64,000 nucleotides of DNA from a bacterium (GTDB lineage Bacteria > Zhuqueibacterota > QNDG01 > DSAB01). The translations under genes were made by a program, and so were the position numbers. The DNA lies in the NCBI GenBank assembly GCA_016931965.1, contig JAFGDT010000107.1:58912-122911 (forward strand), written 5' to 3'. The notes under the pieces were generated by a model, which did not search any database, was not told the DNA's origin, and saw only the letters and a list, made by a program, of their open reading frames with translations. Every line of letters starts with the position of its first letter. Position 1 is the stretch's first letter. Positions 54,318 to 63,698 of the stretch are shown here, piece after piece.

Positions 54318-55064
54318 ATGGTTCAAAAACAAAAAAATCGAACATCAGATAAAACAACAAAAAAAATCAAAAAATTGAATCAACAGATCATCAAGATTAT
54401 TTGGATTTCAAGCATAGGATCTCTTGTTTTTGTTTTACTGGTTTTTGCGTTGTTCAAAGTTTACGGAATTTATCAGCATCATTTCCAAAAAATGGAAAAA
54501 TTAGATCGTGAAATCATCGATCTGCGTTCATCAATGAATATCGATAGTGTGAGACAGTACAAACTTCAGAAAATCATATCCATCATTCAGGGGTACAATG
54601 ACGATCTGACTTCGGTCGAAGTGTATGATATTGCCAGTGAAATTTATGAAATGTCGATCAAATACTCTAATCTTGATATTGATCTTTTATGTGCGGTGGT
54701 AACGCACGAGAGTGGACTCACCTGGGATCCTAAAGCCGTTTCCGATGCAGGAGCATTGGGATTGATGCAGATCATGCCTGTTACCGGACTTTTCCTGGCT
54801 GAATACGAAGGTATCACCTGGACAACACCCCAAGATGTCTGCTTTAATCCAATATATAACATTCGTATGGGATCGCGGTTTCTTTCCATACTCATTGAAC
54901 AGTATGGCCTGGAAGGTGGGTTGGCCGCGTATAATGGGGGAGAAAAACAGGCTTCACTCTGGTTGCGAAACGGAAAAGATGATCAGTTCCTGTGGAGTGA
55001 AACACGAACCTATATCCCCGCGATACAAAAATTATACGATACCTATATGGCACAGAGTTTATAG
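54318..55064 (+). CDS. Membrane-anchored lytic transglycosylase (SLT domain)
   Basis: A 248-residue protein. Residues 25-50 (IIWISSIGSLVFVLLVFALF) form the anchor, then a coiled coil. A C-terminal SLT domain has the catalytic Glu in VVTHESGLTWDPKAVSDAG, ALGLMQIMPVTG, NIRMGSRFLSILIEQYG and GLAAYNGGEKQA. It cleaves peptidoglycan glycan strands, producing 1,6-anhydro ends. A terminator follows and the next gene is unrelated. Confidence 0.93.
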   Translation: MVQKQKNRTSDKTTKKIKKLNQQIIKIIWISSIGSLVFVLLVFALFKVYGIYQHHFQKMEKLDREIIDLRSSMNIDSVRQYKLQKIISIIQGYNDDLTSVEVYDIASEIYEMSIKYSNLDIDLLCAVVTHESGLTWDPKAVSDAGALGLMQIMPVTGLFLAEYEGITWTTPQDVCFNPIYNIRMGSRFLSILIEQYGLEGGLAAYNGGEKQASLWLRNGKDDQFLWSETRTYIPAIQKLYDTYMAQSL

Positions 55065-55095
55065 ATCGAATGGTTACCTCTTTTTAAACAATGCA

Positions 55096-55121
55096 ATGGG
55101 CTTTTATATTGGCCCGTTTTT
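55096..55121 (+). terminator. Rho-independent terminator after the transglycosylase
   Basis: ATGGGC pairs with GCCCGT (one T-G pair) around a 10-base loop, followed by TTTTT. Confidence 0.7.
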
Positions 55122-55192
55122 AATTTCAATTTGTCATTTGATCTGTTTTTATTATATTCTTTTTGTACCATGTCAGGACTGAGGGCAATTTC

Positions 55193-56260
55193 ATGCGGAT
55201 TCTTCATATCGCTCCGGCAAATATAGCCGGTGTTCCCCTGTGCTTTGTTCAGGCTGAAAGACAGTTGGGACACGAAAGCCGTTTGATCACATTGATGCCC
55301 AATGCGCAGAATCGACAAGAGGATATTTGTCTTCATCTGCCGTTCATTCATTTTTGGGGCACACGTTTCGTAAAAAGTCTCTTTGTATCCAAAAAACGGA
55401 GATCCATTCACTATATTGCCGATGTACCGAAAACGATTCCTCGTTATTGGCATCCGGAAAGCTGGATTGAAACCAAAATGATACAGTTTCGAGAAGTCAT
55501 CTGGAAAAGAAAAATCCAGAATGCATGGATACAGCATCATATAGAGGATTTTGATGTTTATCAGTTGGACGGAGGATTGGGATTTTATCGAGATGGACGA
55601 TTGATGCGACAGATGAAGGAAAAAGGGAAAAAAATCATTTGCTGCTATACCGGCAGTGATTTGCGTGTTCGCGGTGTCATATCCGAAATCGATCACATCA
55701 GTGATCTCAATGTCACTGTCGAATTTGATCATCTTCAATTCCATCCAGATATCCATCACGTCATGTTTCCAATCAATATTTCTCAATTTAATGTGAAAGA
55801 GAAAGTAACAGGAGACAAAATCCGAATCGGTCATGCTCCCACATCGCGCAAAGCAAAAGGCAGTGATATCATCATATCGCATATCCGAACATTGGAAAAA
55901 GAATTGCCGGTGCAACTGATACTGATTGAAGGACTTGTCTATTCGGAAGCCATTACTTTAAAACAGTCCTGTGATCTGTTCATTGATCAGATTGGAAATT
56001 TGGGTTATGGTATGAATAGTATCGAAGCGCTTGCCATGGGGATTCCGACCTGCACATCATTGGCTCCCCGATTTGAGGAGCGATATCCAGACCATCCATT
56101 TATTGTGATTGATTCTCATAATATTTGTGAAAAAATCACCGCTCTTATTCAACATCCTGAACAACTGAATCAAATCGGAATGAGGGGACGGGAATGGGTG
56201 AAGAGATATCATAATTCAGTAAAAGTTGTACAGAAAATCCATCGTCTTGCTGGATTATAA
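55193..56260 (+). CDS. Glycosyltransferase (GT4-like, C-terminal donor domain)
   Basis: A 355-residue GT-B-like protein. The N-terminal part starts MRILHIAPANIAGVPLCFVQ. The donor site near 290 is recognisable: DLFIDQIGNLGYGMNSIEALAMGIPTCTS, the E-x7-E region of GT4 enzymes. The middle (residues 60-150) is poorly conserved. It probably adds a sugar to LPS or capsule. ATG 55193 lies after a TTT-rich leader with no strong SD; an in-frame start further upstream at 55163 is less likely. It is on the same strand as the GT9 gene. Confidence 0.82.
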   Translation: MRILHIAPANIAGVPLCFVQAERQLGHESRLITLMPNAQNRQEDICLHLPFIHFWGTRFVKSLFVSKKRRSIHYIADVPKTIPRYWHPESWIETKMIQFREVIWKRKIQNAWIQHHIEDFDVYQLDGGLGFYRDGRLMRQMKEKGKKIICCYTGSDLRVRGVISEIDHISDLNVTVEFDHLQFHPDIHHVMFPINISQFNVKEKVTGDKIRIGHAPTSRKAKGSDIIISHIRTLEKELPVQLILIEGLVYSEAITLKQSCDLFIDQIGNLGYGMNSIEALAMGIPTCTSLAPRFEERYPDHPFIVIDSHNICEKITALIQHPEQLNQIGMRGREWVKRYHNSVKVVQKIHRLAGL

Positions 56261-56332
56261 GTCTATAAATTATTTTATCTAACAGCCCATCAAGGTGGTC
56301 AGGAAAAGATCAAACTGGTCCAATACTGATCA

Positions 56333-57436
56333 TTGATTGTTCCAACAAATGAATCGATACAATCAAGCTATTTCTTAGATATCTTGAAGTTCAAATGTAA
56401 AAAATCGAATAAGCACAGAAGAATAATGGTTGTCAGATCCGATCGTGTTGGTGATGTGGTTTTGTCCACTCCCCTTATTCGCGCATTGAGAAAACACTTT
56501 CCTGATGGATATATTGCTGCCATGGTAAGACCCCATACGGCTCCTGTATTGGCGCACAATCCTCATTTGGATACCTTAATTCTCGATGATTATGAAGCGA
56601 AAGACAAGGGATGGAAAGGATTTTTCAAGAAAATGATGGAAGTCAGAAAACATCAATTCGACACAGCGTTGATGCTTCTGCCCACCATGAGAATGGCCTG
56701 GATGCTCTTTGGTGCCGGTATAAAAAAACGCATCGGTGTGGGACATAAAATATATGAAATGCTCACCTTCATGCAAACGGTCAGCCGAAATAAATACAAT
56801 CCTGTCCGGCATGAGGCCGATTATTGTATGGATCTTGGACGGGCAATCGGAGTAAAAAGCGAGGATTTAAAACCGGAAGTTTTCCTAACCGATGAGGAGA
56901 AGAACCGGGGAATGGCCATTTTGAAAAAGAGAGGCATTTCACCGAATCAGATCATTGTCGGCATTAACCCGGGTAGCGGCCGTTCTGCTCCCAATTGGAC
57001 GAGGAGTCAGTATAATCAATTGATTGAACGATTAATTCGTCATGCCGACATGGCTGTTGTTTTAACTGGTAGCAGAGATGAACAAAGGATTTGTGATCGG
57101 ATTCATGAGGAAGCCGGCGGAAAAACCTTCAATTTGGCGGGTCAACCTTTACGAGAACTTATGATCGTCATTAATCATTTTCATGTTTTGGTATCATCCA
57201 GTACGGGACCGATGCACATTGCCGCTGCGTTGGGTGTTCCCACAGTTTCGATTTTTTGTCCCTTACCGGCTTGTTCACCTCAACTTTGGGGACCGGTTGG
57301 AAATCAGCATGAAATTTTGCTGCCTCCCGAAAGTGTATGTTTAGATTGTGATCAAAAAGGCAAGTGTGATCTCTCAACAATTGATGTTGATCGAGTTTAC
57401 CATGCCATTCTCAATTTCATCCATGACCGCATCTGA
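56333..57436 (+). CDS. GT9-family glycosyltransferase (heptosyltransferase-like)
   Basis: A 367-residue GT9 protein. Signature: IMVVRSDRVGDVVLSTPLIR, LLPTMRMAWMLFGAGIKKRI, GINPGSGRSAPNWTRSQYN, VVLTGSRDEQRICDRI and STGPMHIAAALGVPTVSIFC (the family's active-site block). Such enzymes add L,D-heptose to the LPS inner core; the heptose kinase at 27.8 kb supplies the precursor pathway. Start uncertain: TTG 56333 has no ribosome site, and ATG 56426 is the other option, which would leave the first strand at the extreme N-terminus. Confidence 0.88.
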   Translation: MIVPTNESIQSSYFLDILKFKCKKSNKHRRIMVVRSDRVGDVVLSTPLIRALRKHFPDGYIAAMVRPHTAPVLAHNPHLDTLILDDYEAKDKGWKGFFKKMMEVRKHQFDTALMLLPTMRMAWMLFGAGIKKRIGVGHKIYEMLTFMQTVSRNKYNPVRHEADYCMDLGRAIGVKSEDLKPEVFLTDEEKNRGMAILKKRGISPNQIIVGINPGSGRSAPNWTRSQYNQLIERLIRHADMAVVLTGSRDEQRICDRIHEEAGGKTFNLAGQPLRELMIVINHFHVLVSSSTGPMHIAAALGVPTVSIFCPLPACSPQLWGPVGNQHEILLPPESVCLDCDQKGKCDLSTIDVDRVYHAILNFIHDRI

Positions 57437-57727
57437 TGTGATCATTTCATTCAACAGAATTGAATTGTTTGTTATGAATGTCGATTTTAAAGTTATTTGA
57501 TCAACTCACCTCGTCTTTGTTCATCAATCGTTTGTTATCCAAAAAAGAAAATAGTATCTATATTTAAAAAAATGCTTTTTTTGCGCAAGAAGTCGTTTGA
57601 TTGGTGTGTTTAATAATTGACTTAAAAAAAAGAGCAAATAGAAAACGATAAATATTATGAAACCTATTTTTGCGATAAACGTAAAAATACCAATTGTTCA
57701 CTAAACATTAAATAGGATAAATGAAAA

Positions 57728-59227
57728 ATGGAATGGATTAAAAGATTTAAGTCATTACTGAAGTTATTCGAAGAGACACTGGAAAAAGGTCCCCTTAAAA
57801 AATTAGTTGAAAATGAAAAACGAAAAAAAACGACATATATCACAACGGGAGTGGTGGTTCTAATTATTCTTTTATTTGTTTTTCGACAGGGTCAAACCTA
57901 TTCAACCAGTGAATGGGCGGTTGCCAAGAGCGGAAATTTCTACATTGATCTCATTGAATCAGGTGATATTGAAGCTGTCTCGCAGGTCCAGATTACGGCA
58001 CCGATGCTGATGGGAGGCAGTCTTCAGGTGATTGAGCTGGTGCCTGAGGGAACGGAAGTAAAGGAAGGCGATTTTCTTCTTCAATTTGATACCAGTACGC
58101 TTGAACAGCAGAAACAGCAGAGAGAGGACCAGTTGGAGGGTCTTCTGGCCGATCTGGAGCGAACAAAAGCACAGCAAGCTTTACAGATATTCAATCTTGA
58201 AAACCAGCTCGCAACAACAGAATATTCATACCAGCAGTCTACCCTGCAGTTGGAAATGAGAAAATATGAATCAGAGGTTAATCAAGAGGAAGCCCGTATT
58301 CAGCTCAAACAGGCTGAGATTACTCTGAAAAAGGTACAAACCCAACTCGAGTCGCAGCGAATCATCAACAAAAACCAGATTCTCAAACAGGAATGGTCCA
58401 TAGAGCAAGCCCGGGAAAGGATCCAAATGGTCAATGACTATATCGATCAGTATCAATTGAAAGCACCTATTGAGGGCATGGTTGCCTATGAACAATGGCA
58501 GGGTGAACGGGTCAAAGAGGGATACGAACCCATGCCGGGACAGCCCCTTCTCTCCATTATTCCGGATTTCAACAGAATGCAAGCCAAACTCTTTGTCAAT
58601 GAAGTGGATCGATTGAGAATACACCTAGGCCAGAAAGCGGAAATCGTGCTGGATGCTTATCCAGATGTCACTTTCCATGGAGAAGTGATCAATATTGCGA
58701 CATTGGCATCGGCTGTGACAGGACATGACAGACTAAAAGGATTTGTGGCATATGTCGCAATTGAGGAATCCGATCCTAGAATGAAACCCGGATCGACAGC
58801 CAAAATCCGAATTATTCTGGATCAATTGGAAGATGTGATTTATTTGCCCATTCATGCTGTTTTTGAATTGGACGGTCAGCCCGTTGTCTTTCCAAAAGGG
58901 AAAGACAATCCCATTTCTGTTGTTCTCGGCCCACGCAACGATGGATATGTGGTTATTGAAAGTGGTGTTGAGCCGGGTATGCAATTTTCTTGGACAAGTC
59001 CGATGATGCCCGAAGGGGATTTATTGGGACAGGCAGATGAACAGAAGCGTATCGACGAAATTGCCCAGACATTACAGCAGAGTTTTGTGGTTTTTCAAGA
59101 ATACGGTATCCTGCATGATTATAAGGGAACAGCAGAACAAGAAAGCAGCAGCGGCCCTGCAGTCAATCTTGACGATTTACCTGCTTCTATCCGCCAGAGA
59201 TTGCAGAGAAGCGATACCGAAAATTGA
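57728..59227 (+). CDS. HlyD/MacA-type periplasmic adaptor protein (first copy)
   Basis: A 499-residue efflux adaptor. One N-terminal span (TTGVVVLIILLFVFRQG), then a lipoyl/beta-barrel region beginning LIESGDIEAVSQVQITAPM, a long coiled coil (about 125-240, LEQQKQQREDQLEGLLADLE), the return lipoyl half (LKAPIEGMVAYEQWQGE) and a membrane-proximal beta-barrel. It would bridge an inner-membrane permease to TolC. It starts a four-gene operon with a second adaptor, a MacB-type permease and a TolC-family protein. The C-terminal 100 residues are more divergent. Confidence 0.9.
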   Translation: MEWIKRFKSLLKLFEETLEKGPLKKLVENEKRKKTTYITTGVVVLIILLFVFRQGQTYSTSEWAVAKSGNFYIDLIESGDIEAVSQVQITAPMLMGGSLQVIELVPEGTEVKEGDFLLQFDTSTLEQQKQQREDQLEGLLADLERTKAQQALQIFNLENQLATTEYSYQQSTLQLEMRKYESEVNQEEARIQLKQAEITLKKVQTQLESQRIINKNQILKQEWSIEQARERIQMVNDYIDQYQLKAPIEGMVAYEQWQGERVKEGYEPMPGQPLLSIIPDFNRMQAKLFVNEVDRLRIHLGQKAEIVLDAYPDVTFHGEVINIATLASAVTGHDRLKGFVAYVAIEESDPRMKPGSTAKIRIILDQLEDVIYLPIHAVFELDGQPVVFPKGKDNPISVVLGPRNDGYVVIESGVEPGMQFSWTSPMMPEGDLLGQADEQKRIDEIAQTLQQSFVVFQEYGILHDYKGTAEQESSSGPAVNLDDLPASIRQRLQRSDTEN

Positions 59228-59349
59228 CAAGTAAGGAAATGAATCAAAATAAGAGTTATTATGTTTATCGATGCAATAATGGATCAATTCTATTCTGAGT
59301 TATGCAGAAAATTCTTCTTAAAAAGAAGAAAAAGAATGGAGAAAGTAAA

Positions 59350-60756
59350 ATGAAAAAATCTCTTAACATTCAGTCTATTTTGAAGAAATTGTCCAAAGTG
59401 AAAAAAAGAACCTGGATGATTATTGGTGGTGCGGCAGTCATCATTCTCCTGCTGATGTTTTTTATCCTGCCCAAGTCTGTTGATATTGCCACAGCAGAGG
59501 TAACGAGAGGGGAGTTCATTATGCAACTGGGGCTCAGGGGAGAGATTGATGCACTCAACTCGATGGATGTTGCCGTTGAACGCATGCGGAGGCGTGTCTC
59601 TCTTCAAATTATTGATATGGTTCCTGAAGGTACCATGGTCAAAAAAGGGGACTTTCTCATTCAATTGGACACAGCCGAAGCGGAACAGTCTATAACGGAT
59701 GCAGAGGAAGCATTGGAGAATGCCAAAGCTGCATTGGAAAGTGAGAAAGCGAGTATTGCCTCCAACATGGCCCAACTGGAAAGTTCGCTCGAGAGCGAAG
59801 AGTACAGCTATCAGCAGTCTGAACTGAATTTGAAAAGTATGCAATTTGAAGCTGAAGTGAAAAAACAAGAAGCCGAGCTCAATATGAAAAAAGCAGATAT
59901 TTCTCTGGCTCAGGCACGAGAACGCATCAAACAACAGCAGATTATCGATCAAACAACCATTAAGAAGGCTGAATTGAATGTCCGCCAGGCGGAACTTAAC
60001 TTGGAGGAAGCCAAGCAAGCCCTTGAAATGTTAACGCTGAGAGCGCCTATTGATGGTTTGGTTGTCTATGAAGAGATGCGTACAACAAGCGGCAGAAGAA
60101 AAGTGCAAATAGGCGATACACCCTTTCCAGGCATGGCAATCATCAAGATTCCGGATCTTTCTGTGATGATTGTAACCGGAACCATTAAAGAAGCCGACAT
60201 CAATAAAATTGAAAGAGGACAAAATGTCATTGCCACGGTCGAGGCGCTCGAAGGCAAAACCTATTATGGTAAGCTGACACGGGTTGCTGCTCTGGCAAGA
60301 CGCGATGAATCGACGAATACCAAGGTGTTTGATGTCGAAGCAACACTGGATTCAACGTATGGTGAACTTCGTCCCGGTATGACATGCGATATGACGATCA
60401 TAACCGGCCGTATTGAAAATGTGTTGAGCGTACCGTTGCAGTCGGTTTTCCAGAAGGAAGATACGACGGTTGTCTATGTGATGGGATCCAGAGGGCCGAG
60501 TATGCGTGAGGTTCAAGTAGGGACGCAAAGCAGTAACTATGTTGTTGTTGAAGAAGGATTGCGTGAAGGTGAACTGGTCTGTTTACGCGATCCCACAATA
60601 CCTCTCCAGGAGCTTGGTGGAGAATCGCAACCTGTTGTTCAGCAAACACAGATCACCAGAACAACAACGACAACACAAAATTTTGACATGGGTGATATTG
60701 GTCGGGCTATTATGCAGGGTGGAGGTGGTTTTGAAGGCGGTGGTCCTCCCCGTTGA
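59350..60756 (+). CDS. HlyD/MacA-type periplasmic adaptor protein (second copy)
   Basis: A 468-residue paralogue of the preceding adaptor. One N-terminal span (TWMIIGGAAVIILLLMFFIL), then MQLGLRGEIDALNSMDVAVE, a coiled coil with many Ala/Glu repeats (about 110-230), LRAPIDGLVVYEEMRTTS and the barrel strands of the MacA type. Its C-terminal end is Gly/Pro-rich (GGGGFEGGGPPR). ATG 59350 has GGAG 7 bases upstream. A pair of adaptors in one operon is unusual; they might form mixed hexamers or serve two sizes of channel. Confidence 0.9.
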   Translation: MKKSLNIQSILKKLSKVKKRTWMIIGGAAVIILLLMFFILPKSVDIATAEVTRGEFIMQLGLRGEIDALNSMDVAVERMRRRVSLQIIDMVPEGTMVKKGDFLIQLDTAEAEQSITDAEEALENAKAALESEKASIASNMAQLESSLESEEYSYQQSELNLKSMQFEAEVKKQEAELNMKKADISLAQARERIKQQQIIDQTTIKKAELNVRQAELNLEEAKQALEMLTLRAPIDGLVVYEEMRTTSGRRKVQIGDTPFPGMAIIKIPDLSVMIVTGTIKEADINKIERGQNVIATVEALEGKTYYGKLTRVAALARRDESTNTKVFDVEATLDSTYGELRPGMTCDMTIITGRIENVLSVPLQSVFQKEDTTVVYVMGSRGPSMREVQVGTQSSNYVVVEEGLREGELVCLRDPTIPLQELGGESQPVVQQTQITRTTTTTQNFDMGDIGRAIMQGGGGFEGGGPPR

Positions 60757-60771
60757 TCATAGGAGATAAGA

Positions 60772-62007
60772 ATGGATTTTCATGAGAGTTTTTCTGTCAG
60801 TCTGGAAGGACTGAATTCACACAAGCTCAGATCTTTTTTGACTATGCTGGGCATTATTTTCGGCGTTGCCGCAGTTATTGCCATGCTTTCTATAGGAGCC
60901 GGAGCCAAACAGGAAGCCCTGGATGAAATCAAATTATTAGGCATGAACAACATTATCATGACTTCCCAGCCCATCTACACACAGGACGATGAAACCGGTA
61001 CAGTAGTGGAGGCCAGGGGATTAACCATGGAGGATGCACGGTCGCTGAACGTTCTGAATCCTCTCGTTGAGGCTTCTGTTCCACAAAAAATGATCTCTCA
61101 AATCAGGGTATCCAGAGGGAGTAAAGCTTCTGCAGCAACCGTTGTCGGAACGACTCCCGATCTTCAAAATGTATTGAACCTTGTGTTGATATCAGGTAAT
61201 TTCTTTAATTTTGAAGATCTGCACGATTCACGCCGTATTTGCGTATTGGGTTATCAGATCAAGCAAGATCTTTTTACATATGAAAATCCAATCGGTCAGC
61301 AAATCAAAGTAGGAGATACCTGGTTTACCGTAGCCGGTGTTGTGGAAGCAAGGCCTCGTACGACCGGAAGGGGAGGCGTCGGAGACAGAGATATGAATTT
61401 AGATGTCTATATTCCGCTTGAAACGCTAACTTACCGGTTCGATCTTGATCCTGCGGATTCCGAAGTGGATCAGATCATTTTGAAAGTTTCCGATGAGGAA
61501 CACATCAAGGAAGCCACAAACCTTGCCAATAATCTTTTGGGATTGCGGCATAATTTAATCGAAGATTATCGGCTTGTCGTTCCGGAAGAATTGCTTCGGC
61601 AAAGTCAGAGAACCCAAAGAATATTCAACATCGTCATGGGAGCCATTGCCAGCATTTCCCTCCTCGTAGGCGGAATCGGCATTATGAATATCATGCTGGC
61701 GTCGATTTTAGAAAGAACCCGTGAAATTGGTATACGGAGAGCAATCGGTGCAACGAGAAGAGATATTCTGGGACAGTTTCTCATTGAGGCGGTTGTGCTC
61801 AGTTTTGTCGGTGGGATCCTCGGCATTTTCATTGGTTTTCTCATGACAAAAGCCATTTCCGGTTACGCTGGGTGGAAGACGATTGTCGATGTCGGTTCGA
61901 TCTTGCTGGCATTCGGGGTATCGGCCAGTGTGGGCATTATTTTTGGTATTTATCCCGCGCGTAAAGCAGCGTTGCTTGATCCCATTGAATCCTTAAGATA
62001 TGAGTAG
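60772..62007 (+). CDS. MacB-type ABC transporter permease without ATPase domain
   Basis: A 411-residue four-span permease: the first span lies at HKLRSFLTMLGIIFGVAAVI, a large periplasmic domain follows (about 60-270), then three C-terminal spans (IVMGAIASISLLVGGIGIMN, LIEAVVLSFVGGILGIFIGF and ILLAFGVSASVGIIFGIYPA). The MacB/FtsX signature (NIMLASILERTREIGIRRAI then GATRRDILGQFL) is clear. Full MacB fuses an ATPase to this; here there is none, and no ATPase gene is in the operon or window. RBS TAGGAGAT upstream. The efflux cargo is unknown. Confidence 0.93.
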   Translation: MDFHESFSVSLEGLNSHKLRSFLTMLGIIFGVAAVIAMLSIGAGAKQEALDEIKLLGMNNIIMTSQPIYTQDDETGTVVEARGLTMEDARSLNVLNPLVEASVPQKMISQIRVSRGSKASAATVVGTTPDLQNVLNLVLISGNFFNFEDLHDSRRICVLGYQIKQDLFTYENPIGQQIKVGDTWFTVAGVVEARPRTTGRGGVGDRDMNLDVYIPLETLTYRFDLDPADSEVDQIILKVSDEEHIKEATNLANNLLGLRHNLIEDYRLVVPEELLRQSQRTQRIFNIVMGAIASISLLVGGIGIMNIMLASILERTREIGIRRAIGATRRDILGQFLIEAVVLSFVGGILGIFIGFLMTKAISGYAGWKTIVDVGSILLAFGVSASVGIIFGIYPARKAALLDPIESLRYE

Positions 62008-62027
62008 AATGTGTAGAGGAGTCCATC

Positions 62028-63569
62028 ATGGAACGATTTAAAAATTACCGTTTTTATTTTAATTGGATTGTTGTTGTTTTCCACTTGCTCATTGTCCAGA
62101 TGATTTTCGGACAACAGGATTCTCTGGTGTTGACACTGGATGACGCCATTGAAATCGCTCTGGACAGAAGTTACAATATCAAGAATCTGGAACAGAGTGT
62201 GATTGCTGCAGAACGGAATCTCTGGGCTGCAAAAGCCGGATATAGAACAAATATACAAAGCAGTATTTATACTCCTGCATTCGATGAAGGATTCAGGTTG
62301 ATCCAAACACCTGAGGGGGATGTAGCCAAACAGTATGGCAGTTTTCAGGTGAGGGGGGTTCTGGATGTCATTCAGCCTATGCCGTGGCTGCCATTCGGTG
62401 GTGGAAACCTTACATTCAGATCCGAGGCTTATCAGCTCAATTCTTGGACGCCGTCTTCGATGAATCCGGATATTGATATTAAAGAGAACAGAGTTTATAC
62501 GGCGATGAGCGTGAATTTAAATAAACCCTTGTTTACCATCAACGAAACAGCTCTAGCACTCAAACAAGCTGAACTGAATTACGAGAGGCAAACAAAAACA
62601 TTCAAACGCTCAGAACTGGATCTCGTTTATCAAATTACGAATGGTTTTTTTCAGCTGTATCGCGCAAGCGAGCAGTATATGATCAATCAGGAGAATGTGG
62701 ATCGCCAAGATGGGATTTATCAGACGACGAGAAATAAATTCAACGCCGGTTTGATTGCCGAGGTGGATGCCATGCAGGCTGAGGTCGATTTGATTCAGTT
62801 CCAGAATGATTTAAAAACATCGGAGGGAAGATTGGAGGAGCAGGAGGCCTCCTTTAAACAACTCATCGGTATTCCCCTCGATGTAAAGATCAGTGTGATC
62901 ACTGAGCTGGAGCTGCAGCCGGTTGTTGTTGATGTCGAGAAAGCGGTCGGTCTGGCATTACAAAACAGGAGTGAAATTGTGGAGCAGGAAATTGCTATTG
63001 AGAACCAAAAGATCAGTATCCAGCAGACCGATGCGCGTGTCTCGGTAAATGGGTCATTGACCGCCTATTACCGGTTTTCAGGATTCTCGGATCTCCCCTG
63101 GGGAGTTTCAACGGGAGAATTGTTTGAATCCAGCTGGGAAGTGTTGAAAAAGACACCCAACAGAGGGGTTACATTTACACTGGAAATTCCCATATGGGAT
63201 TGGGGCCGCAACAAAGCCCAAGTTCAAGCTCAGGAGGCCACACTCCATGCCGATGAATTGCAGTTAGAAAATCTATATGTCACTATTGAAAGAGAGGTCC
63301 GTGACGTGGTTCGAAGTGTTTACGAGGCATGGGATCGGCTTCAGATGCTTCAGATCAGCAATGAAGTGAGCCGGAGGTCATTCGATATCAGTCTCCAGCG
63401 CTTTAACAACGGCGACATCACCTCAACGGATCTGGCCAGAGCGAGTGATCAGCTCAATACAGCAAGACTCTCTTATTTATCCGCTTATAATGATTATATG
63501 CTCGCATTGGCCGATTTAAAGAGAAAGACGTTGTACGATTTTGAAACCGACCAGTCTTTGGTCGAATAA
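62028..63569 (+). CDS. TolC-family outer-membrane efflux channel
   Basis: A 513-residue OEP-family protein. N-terminal signal (FNWIVVVFHLLIVQMIFGQ), then LTLDDAIEIALDRSYNIKNL, the first helical hairpin with YQITNGFFQLYRASEQYMIN, and the second half with LEIPIWDWGRNKAQVQAQEA and RFNNGDITSTDLARASDQLN (the duplicated coiled-coil hairpins). The outer-membrane beta-barrel strands are the short YRTNIQSSIYTPAF-like stretches. It completes the adaptor-adaptor-permease export system. A terminator follows directly. Confidence 0.93.
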   Translation: MERFKNYRFYFNWIVVVFHLLIVQMIFGQQDSLVLTLDDAIEIALDRSYNIKNLEQSVIAAERNLWAAKAGYRTNIQSSIYTPAFDEGFRLIQTPEGDVAKQYGSFQVRGVLDVIQPMPWLPFGGGNLTFRSEAYQLNSWTPSSMNPDIDIKENRVYTAMSVNLNKPLFTINETALALKQAELNYERQTKTFKRSELDLVYQITNGFFQLYRASEQYMINQENVDRQDGIYQTTRNKFNAGLIAEVDAMQAEVDLIQFQNDLKTSEGRLEEQEASFKQLIGIPLDVKISVITELELQPVVVDVEKAVGLALQNRSEIVEQEIAIENQKISIQQTDARVSVNGSLTAYYRFSGFSDLPWGVSTGELFESSWEVLKKTPNRGVTFTLEIPIWDWGRNKAQVQAQEATLHADELQLENLYVTIEREVRDVVRSVYEAWDRLQMLQISNEVSRRSFDISLQRFNNGDITSTDLARASDQLNTARLSYLSAYNDYMLALADLKRKTLYDFETDQSLVE

Positions 63570-63622
63570 AAACCACATATAATCATCGTCTTATTCACTC
63601 CTATACGCCTCATTTTAGGAAG

Positions 63623-63651
63623 AAGGTGCGCCAAAGCGCACCTTTTCTATT
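63623..63651 (+). terminator. Strong terminator of the efflux operon
   Basis: AAGGTGCGC and GCGCACCTT form a perfect 9-bp stem around a 4-base loop, followed by TTCTATTT. Confidence 0.88.
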
Positions 63652-63675
63652 TCTGAGAGATGTCGCTAACATTGG

Positions 63676-63698
63676 GTGCAGCTTGCTGCACATTTTTT
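63676..63698 (+). terminator. Second terminator-like hairpin
   Basis: GTGCAGC and GCTGCAC pair around TT (6-bp stem if the tight loop opens), followed by ATTTTTT. Confidence 0.65.
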
